Source: Rhodospirillales bacterium (lineage in GTDB: Bacteria > Pseudomonadota > Alphaproteobacteria > Acetobacterales > Acetobacteraceae). Taken from it: 8,307 bases of DNA. Positions 4,787 through 8,307 of the stretch are shown one piece after another (positions within the stretch are counted from its first letter, which is position 1; each line of letters opens with the position of its first letter). The stretch spans positions 1 through 8,307 of the forward strand of contig JAATGE010000179.1 in the NCBI GenBank assembly GCA_015654825.1. Reading direction: 5' to 3'. The notes beneath the pieces are model-generated. The model was not told the origin of the DNA. It did not search any database and saw only the letters and a program-made list of their open reading frames with translations. A program made the translations under genes and the position numbers.

Positions 4787-5110
4787 TTATCCTTCCAGGC
4801 CCGACGCGATCTGCTCGGCCTTGTCGGCCAGGCGCGCCAGGCGACGGCGGGATTCGGTGTCGGTGGGCGCCGGACGGTGCAACTCGGCCTTCAGGCGCTC
4901 CAGCAGCACGCTCTGATCGTGCAGCTCGTCGGCCATCAGCAGGGCCGCCAGCACCAGCAGCCGGGCCTCGCCGCTTTGGCCGCCCAGCGCCTTGATGCTG
5001 TTGATGCGCTCCTCGACCGCGGCCGCCATGCTCTGCAGGTGCGCCTCCTGGCCGTCGTCGCAGCCCACCATGTAGGCGTAGCCGTTGATGCGAATGGTGA
5101 CCTGCGCCAC
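4787..5110 (-). CDS. zapA: Cell division protein ZapA
   Basis: A 107-residue cytoplasmic protein that bundles FtsZ filaments at the division ring. The N-terminal domain VTIRINGYAYMVGCDDGQEA is the ZapA signature (beta strand, then the G-C-D/E-x-G-Q turn). It is followed by HLQSMAAAVEERINSIKA and a long helix (about 46-85, EARLLVLAALLMADELHDQ) for the coiled-coil dimer. Length is normal. The start is GTG at 5110, preceded by AAAGGG seven bases away. It follows the small gene at 5130-5342 with a 19-base gap, so the two are probably co-transcribed. Its position supports identifying the conserved zapA-ssrS-ygfA locus, here interrupted by an acyltransferase gene and the IS1 element. Confidence 0.92.
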   Translation of the reverse strand: MAQVTIRINGYAYMVGCDDGQEAHLQSMAAAVEERINSIKALGGQSGEARLLVLAALLMADELHDQSVLLERLKAELHRPAPTDTESRRRLARLADKAEQIASGLEG

Positions 5111-5129
5111 GGAACGGCCCTTTCGAGGT

Positions 5130-5342
5130 TTATCCCTGAGTGCCCAGCACGGCGCGCAGATCGGCGATCAGCGCATCGAGCCTGGCGGCCACCTCCGAAC
5201 TGGGGGCGGCCTCGGCCGGGGTTGTGGCAAGCGGTGGGGCGCTGTGCAAGGCGGCGGGCGGCGGGCGGCGCGCCGCGCGGGCAATGCGATCAAGTGCCAC
5301 TTCCAGCCTTGCTGCCTCGTCCGGCCCGGCGGTACCCGACAT
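5130..5342 (-). CDS. Small hypothetical protein upstream of zapA
   Basis: A 70-residue protein with two amphipathic helices (AARLEVALDRIARAARR and SEVAARLDALIADLRAVLG) joined by a proline/alanine-rich linker. The shape resembles the small coiled-coil proteins (DUF4164-like) found beside zapA in alphaproteobacteria, but the match is by plan and position rather than motif. I chose ATG 5342 over an upstream start at 5375 because AGGGAG sits five bases before it. It likely forms an operon with zapA and may have a role near the division ring; that role is inferred from neighbourhood only. Confidence 0.7.
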   Translation of the reverse strand: MSGTAGPDEAARLEVALDRIARAARRPPPAALHSAPPLATTPAEAAPSSEVAARLDALIADLRAVLGTQG

Positions 5343-5417
5343 GACGGCTCCCTGTTTTGTAAGGCCCTGCTTCAAACCGTATTGAAGACAAAGCCTGTAG
5401 GGGCTTGAAGGTCAAGC
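5343..5417. promoter_or_regulatory. Divergent intergenic region with two related palindromes
   Basis: This 75-base gap separates the zapA-side operon from the divergent gene at 5418. CTTCAA (5370-5375) and TTGAAG (5382-5387) are inverted around 6 bases. GCTTGA (5403-5408) and TCAAGC (5412-5417) are inverted around AGG and abut the ATG at 5418. TTGAAG occurs again at 5405-5410. The second palindrome contains the ribosome-binding GAAGG. One shared regulator for both directions is possible. No strong -10 is visible in either direction. Confidence 0.4.
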
Positions 5418-5807
5418 ATGAAGCTGCCGCCGGCGGTGATGGTGCACGGGCTGGAACAGGCGCGCGCGGCGCTGGCGCCGGGCCTTGCGGTCACGCTGCT
5501 GTCGGGCCCCGCCGCCGCCGTCTATGCCGGCGTCGGCTGGTGGCAGGCCCTGGTCGCGGCGGCTTCAGGACAGCCGCCGCCGCCCCACGTGCTCGATTGC
5601 GGCGAGGCCACCGGCCGCGCGCTGGAAGCGCTGCGTGCCGGCCAGCGCCTGCTGGTTCTCCGCGCCGAGCCCCGCCTGTTCCACAACGTCGCCGAACGCG
5701 CCGCCCAGCTTGGCGGCGCGGTCCTGGCCGAGGCGCCGCCGGCGCTCGATCTGGCGCAGCCCGGCGCCGAACGCCGTCTGGAAGCATGGCTGCGGCAGCA
5801 AGCCTGA
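5418..5807 (+). CDS. Conserved-looking hypothetical protein, 129 aa
   Basis: A 129-residue soluble alanine-rich protein starting at ATG 5418, with GAAGG about six bases upstream. Visible segments are MVHGLEQARAALAPGLAVTL, LLSGPAAAVYAGVGWWQALV, HVLDCGEATGRALEALRAGQ and a strand LLVLRAEPRLFHNVAERA. The alternation of short strands (VTLLS, HVLDC, LLVLR, AVLAE) with helices suggests a small alpha/beta fold, in which the DCGEATGRAL turn could bind a ligand; this is inference. No signal peptide is seen. The strong codon bias and clean ribosome site support a real gene. I do not recognise the family. Confidence 0.75.
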   Translation: MKLPPAVMVHGLEQARAALAPGLAVTLLSGPAAAVYAGVGWWQALVAAASGQPPPPHVLDCGEATGRALEALRAGQRLLVLRAEPRLFHNVAERAAQLGGAVLAEAPPALDLAQPGAERRLEAWLRQQA

Positions 5808-5983
5808 AGTCGCGCCCGATCCCCGGCCACGGCCCGAAACAGATTTATGGCGGGCCCGGCGAAAAGTTGAGCCATGAACCAGGGTACAGTCAAATTTTAG
5901 CTGGCGTTTTCTATAAATTTGATACATACCTTTGTGGCATAGTGTGAGCGGCCGTGGAATCGGCCATCTAGGAAAAAGCAGCC
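5808..5983 (+). other. A/T-rich intergenic stretch with dyad and possible promoter
   Basis: No gene is seen here. From 5880 the base composition turns A/T-rich. TCAAATTT (5890-5897) and AAATTTGA (5915-5922) are perfect inverted arms 17 bases apart, with a -10-like TATAAA (5912-5917) overlapping the right arm. TTGATA (5919-5924) lies further on. This is a credible control region for the small membrane gene at 5984, but no complete promoter with good spacing stands out. Confidence 0.4.
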
Positions 5984-6214
5984 ATGGATATTGCCGCCTT
6001 TGCCTCCCCCAGAAGCGCCGCGCCGGTTGCCCAAAGCGCAACCCGCCCACCGCGCTACCATTCGGTCCGCCTGGCCCTGCTCGCGATCAGCGGCGCCGGC
6101 AGCCTGAGCTCAGCCGGCCTGCTGATCGCCGGCGATCCGGCAACCGCGCTCCGCGCTTTCAGCGGTTCAGTGCTGCTGCTGCTTGCCTTGATCCTGGCCA
6201 ACCGGGGTTCGTAG
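5984..6214 (+). CDS. Small hypothetical membrane protein, 76 aa
   Basis: A 76-residue ORF starting at ATG 5984, preceded by TAGGAAAAAG with reasonable ribosome-site spacing. Residues 1-25 are polar and proline/arginine-containing. Two hydrophobic segments follow (about 29-48, LALLAISGAGSLSSAGLLIA, and about 59-72, SGSVLLLLALILAN), so it would sit in the inner membrane as a hairpin. No family is recognised. It stands alone between an A/T-rich control region and the repeat block. Confidence 0.5.
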   Translation: MDIAAFASPRSAAPVAQSATRPPRYHSVRLALLAISGAGSLSSAGLLIAGDPATALRAFSGSVLLLLALILANRGS

Positions 6215-6500
6215 GTAGAAGGCCAGGGCTCGGCCCTGGACCCGTCACGCCGAAGGCGTGCTGCGCACGACGGGGCCAGTAGGCCCCAGACCCCAATTAC
6301 CGCTGCGCGGCTTTTCATCGTCTCCGGCGAAGCCATTACCCATATGAATTTCAGCCTTCGCCGTTCCCCCCCATGAACGGGGGTCTGGGGCCTCAGGCCC
6401 CAGCGGGTCCAGGGCAGCGCCCTGGCCTTCAATTCTCTCGCTTATCCTGGCGCCTATGGGGCTCTGCCCCAGGACCCCGCCGGGGCCAGTAGGCCCCAAA
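6215..6500. repeat. Cluster of GC-rich palindromic intergenic repeats, three units
   Basis: There is no gene here. At least three units of the same family as 1-90 are present in both orientations: about 6222-6298 (minus sense, with an insert containing ACGCCGAAGGCGT), 6380-6428 (plus sense) and about 6458-6500 (minus sense). Each pairs a GGGGTNTGGGGCCTNNNGGCCCC half with a GGGTCCNGGGCNNNGCCC half. Several strong stem-loops would form in RNA. Alternating orientation and near-identity to the window's left end indicate a genome-wide family rather than local duplication. Confidence 0.75.
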
Positions 6501-6539
6501 CCCCGTTTATTTGCGGGGAACGGCGCGCTACCGCGCGCC
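6501..6539 (-). terminator. Tandem hairpins at the end of the sorAB-like transcript
   Basis: GGCGCGC (6522-6528) and GCGCGCC (6533-6539) form a perfect 7-base stem with a 4-base loop that includes the stop codon of the cytochrome gene. CCCCG (6501-6505) and CGGGG (6514-6518) form a second stem about four bases further along the minus-strand transcript. No long T-run follows, so these may stabilise the 3' end or end transcription weakly. Confidence 0.4.
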
Positions 6540-6842
6540 CTTAACCGCAGCCAGATACGCAACAATCGTCTTGGCATCGGCGTCGCTGACCGGCGCCTTC
6601 ATGATCTTTCGCATCTTGGTCACTTCCGCTTCCCACACCGAAGCCGGTTGAAGCGGCTGCTGCGCAATGAAATCGGCCGAGTGGCAGGCCAGGCAATTAT
6701 ACAGCACCACGTCGCGCCCTGGTCCGTCCGGCAGGTTGATGCTGCTGTCCGGCAGCGTCACATTGACGCTGCGCGGCAGCGCCACCGGCGCCCCCCACGC
6801 CGGTGCCCCAGCCAGCAGCAGCAGCCAGGCAAAGGCGCGCAT
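6528..6842 (-). CDS. sorB: Monohaem c-type cytochrome, sulfite dehydrogenase subunit B-like
   Basis: A 104-residue periplasmic cytochrome that accepts electrons from the molybdenum subunit and passes them to the respiratory chain. Residues 1-17 (MRAFAWLLLLAGAPAWG) form a Sec signal peptide. The haem-binding motif CLACH is at 50-54, and the distal ligand is probably Met77 or Met81 in KMRKIMKAPVSD. The C-terminal helix DADAKTIVAYLAAVKG is typical of class I cytochromes. Its ATG overlaps the stop of the upstream gene by one base (TGATG), so translation is coupled. Size, single haem and order after the molybdoenzyme match SorB of Starkeya novella. A generic monohaem cytochrome partner of another sulfite-oxidase-family enzyme is the alternative. 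Confidence 0.85.
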   Translation of the reverse strand: MRAFAWLLLLAGAPAWGAPVALPRSVNVTLPDSSINLPDGPGRDVVLYNCLACHSADFIAQQPLQPASVWEAEVTKMRKIMKAPVSDADAKTIVAYLAAVKGAR

Positions 6843-8056
6843 CACGCCGCCGCTTCCAGCGTGATCTGCTCGATGCCGTTGCGCATATAGCCGCCCGGGT
6901 TCCACACGCTGTGCACCGGCTGCGCCAGCCCCGCCGAGTTGGTGCATCGCACGGCCACCACGTTGCGCCCGCGCACCGGGGTGATGGTGGCGCTCCACCG
7001 GCGAAAGCCGAAACGACCCTGATCCGGGCCAAGGCTCGCCGGCCGCCACTGCGCGCCGTCATCGGTCGAAATATCCACCTGCGCCACGCCCCGATCGCCG
7101 CCGAACGCAATGCCCCGCAGCGCCAGCGGCGCCCCCGCCGCGACGGCGCCGGGCCCCGGCGGGTTGGTGAAGAAACTCCGCGGCACCATCGCCCCGATCG
7201 GGCGTGTCGGAAATCCCTTGCTGCCAGGGGCAATGCCGCCATCCGGCGTATCCGGAATGCGGTACGCCGTTGCCATCCAGTAATTGTCGTCCGCGGCGCC
7301 CAGCACCTCGATATCGCTCAGCATCTTCAGCCAGTAAGTCGCGTACCACCCGGGCACCACGAGCCGCGCCGGAAATCCGTTCAGCAGCGGCAGGTCGGCG
7401 CCGTTCAAGCCGGTCGCGATCATCACGTCGCCGTCGCGTGCATGGTCCAGCGACAACGATTTATGAAACCGCGGCGAATCCGGCAGCGCGGCTTCGTCCA
7501 GGCCGGTAAAGCGCACCGCGACTGCACCCGGCTGCACGCCGGCGCGGTCCAGCACATCCTTCAGCCGCACGCCGCGCCACAGCGCGTTGCCCATGGCGCC
7601 GTTGCTCCATTGCGCCCCCGGAACCGCGGGCTGCACGAAACCGCGCGAATTGCCGGAGCATTGGTTCACCGCCGCCAACTCCACTTGCGGCAGCCCGCGC
7701 ACCAGGTCGCTTAGTGACAGCGACTGCGGCCGCGCGACCTTGCCCCGCACCGTCAGCCGGAACGTATCCGCGTCGATCGCGGTCGGGAACACCCCCCAGT
7801 GCCAGCGGACATAGAACGCGTCGTTGGGCGTAAAGACCCCCTGGTCGAACACCGAAAACGGCGTTTCCAGCAGCGGCGCCATGCCGCGCTGCAGGATCAT
7901 CCGCCCCTTTTGCGGAAATGCGGTGGTGAGCTGCCGCGTAGCCGGCCGCACCGGCAGCCCAAGATCGACGCTGTGCGCGCCGCGCGCCCGCGAAGCGGCG
8001 AGCGCGGCGGCGGCACCCGCCAGCAGGGGCCTGCGTCCCAACTCGTATGGCGGCAT
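6842..8056 (-). CDS. sorA: Periplasmic molybdenum sulfite dehydrogenase subunit A-like (sulfite oxidase family)
   Basis: A 404-residue molybdopterin oxidoreductase expected to oxidise sulfite to sulfate in the periplasm, giving electrons to the adjacent cytochrome. The start at ATG 8056 puts a twin-arginine signal at once: GRRPLLAGAAAALAAS with Arg8-Arg9. The reading frame stays open to 8200, but that extension runs into the neighbouring insertion sequence. Family residues visible are Arg84 and His86 in FYVRWHWG, the molybdenum-ligating Cys133 in NQCSGNSRGF, and Tyr238 in LPLLNGFPARLVVPGWY. A C-terminal dimerisation domain follows (roughly 300-404). Length and one-base overlap with the cytochrome gene fit SorAB. 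No good Shine-Dalgarno precedes the ATG. Substrates other than sulfite are possible within this family. Confidence 0.87.
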   Translation of the reverse strand: MPPYELGRRPLLAGAAAALAASRARGAHSVDLGLPVRPATRQLTTAFPQKGRMILQRGMAPLLETPFSVFDQGVFTPNDAFYVRWHWGVFPTAIDADTFRLTVRGKVARPQSLSLSDLVRGLPQVELAAVNQCSGNSRGFVQPAVPGAQWSNGAMGNALWRGVRLKDVLDRAGVQPGAVAVRFTGLDEAALPDSPRFHKSLSLDHARDGDVMIATGLNGADLPLLNGFPARLVVPGWYATYWLKMLSDIEVLGAADDNYWMATAYRIPDTPDGGIAPGSKGFPTRPIGAMVPRSFFTNPPGPGAVAAGAPLALRGIAFGGDRGVAQVDISTDDGAQWRPASLGPDQGRFGFRRWSATITPVRGRNVVAVRCTNSAGLAQPVHSVWNPGGYMRNGIEQITLEAAA

Positions 8057-8090
8057 CGCGGCATAGTCCAAAGGGAGCGTTACGCGACCG

Positions 8091-8118
8091 AGTATCCTGT
8101 GTAACGCAGAAAGATCAA
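8091..8118 (-). promoter_or_regulatory. Candidate promoter of the sorAB-like operon
   Basis: On the minus strand TTGATC (8118-8113) and GATACT (8096-8091) are 16 bases apart, giving a start near 8085 and a leader of about 28 bases before ATG 8056. It lies on the chromosomal side of the IS1595-like element, about 60 bases from its end, so the insertion may leave it intact while removing anything further upstream. Confidence 0.4.
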
Positions 8119-8178
8119 GGCAAGCCGTGAGAGGTACAAGCCAAGTCGTCGCACCAGGAACAAATGCACAAAAGTTTT

Positions 8179-8307
8179 GGGGCTGTCCCAGATCCGCCAA
8201 GGATCTAGGATGGTGAAATGCATGTAAGTCGTTGTAGGCTAACAGAAAAGCAGCAAGATCGTTTGGCTGAGTTTTTCGTCGCCGGCGTGACCGCGCGATC
8301 GGCGGCG
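8179..8307 (+). mobile_element. IS1595-like insertion sequence, left end (cut by window edge)
   Basis: The end appears to start GGGGCTGTCCCAGATCC at about 8179, a style of terminal repeat I know from IS1595-family elements, followed 39 bases later by the transposase ATG. A short dyad GATCC/GGATC (8191-8195, 8201-8205) lies just inside. The right end and target duplication are outside the window, so the boundary is approximate by a base or two. Confidence 0.65.
8218..8307 (+). CDS. IS1595-family transposase, N-terminal 30 residues (partial)
   Basis: The frame from ATG 8218 is open to the window edge and begins MHVSRCRLTEKQQDRLAEFF, then VAGVTARSAA. This is the familiar N-terminus of many alphaproteobacterial IS1595-family transposases, with the start of a helix-turn-helix. 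TAGGA lies about ten bases before the ATG. The DDE/ISXO2-like catalytic domain would lie beyond 8307, so intactness cannot be judged. It is too short for automatic ORF calling here and easy to miss. Confidence 0.8.
   Translation, partial: MHVSRCRLTEKQQDRLAEFFVAGVTARSAA

Noticed and set aside
6843..7049. N-terminal extension of the cytochrome gene (173-codon frame)
   Set aside because: The extra part overlaps sorA out of frame, while ATG 6842 gives a proper signal peptide and the coupled TGATG junction.
6803..7714. 303-codon plus-strand frame opposite sorA
   Set aside because: It is antisense to a gene with clear catalytic residues, and its histidine/arginine-rich composition is a mirror-frame artefact.
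8057..8200. 48-codon N-terminal extension of sorA
   Set aside because: The extension enters the IS1595-like end and would place the twin-arginine signal internally, making it non-functional. ATG 8056 places it correctly.

Overview
The window looks like a chromosomal segment of a GC-rich alphaproteobacterium, most likely of the Acetobacteraceae. The reasons are the zapA / 6S RNA / 5-formyl-THF cyclo-ligase neighbourhood, an alphaproteobacterial-type 6S RNA, a family of GC-rich palindromic intergenic repeats, and a long A/T hairpin of a kind I associate with that family. The assignment rests on recognition and has not been checked by a search.

Layout. Positions 1-240 hold dispersed repeats and no convincing gene. 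At 241-822 (minus) is 5-formyltetrahydrofolate cyclo-ligase, preceded at about 838-1001 (minus) by 6S RNA. A complete 2495-bp IS1-family element fills 1004-3498. Its proof is an 8-bp target duplication (AGGGGCCT at 996-1003 and 3499-3506) and 20/21 matching terminal inverted repeats. It carries a single-ORF DDE transposase (2584-3489) and three overlapping passenger genes: a small basic protein (1178-1453), an SDH-type Clp-fold serine proteinase (1377-2426) and a possible 58-aa protein (2353-2529). Ahead of the cassette lie a promoter with a dyad in its spacer and five GGCC-based hexamers at an exact 10-bp period. Beyond the element, on the minus strand, come an acyltransferase-3 membrane protein (3696-4736), zapA (4787-5110) and a small hypothetical gene (5130-5342).

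From 5418 there are two plus-strand genes of unknown function (129 aa; 76-aa membrane protein). A repeat-rich intergenic stretch (6215-6520) follows. Next is a minus-strand sorAB-like pair: a Tat-exported molybdenum sulfite dehydrogenase (6842-8056) and its monohaem cytochrome c (6528-6842). At the right edge a second insertion sequence, IS1595-like, begins at about 8179 and runs out of the window.

How it fits together. Without the IS1 element the minus-strand order would be orf70 - zapA - acyltransferase - ssrS - cyclo-ligase, a variant of the conserved zapA-ssrS-ygfA locus. The element sits at the 5' boundary of the 6S RNA, so it should separate 6S RNA from its native promoter. The most interesting object is the element itself: a protease plus small basic protein cassette travelling inside an IS1-type transposon with its own apparent regulatory region.
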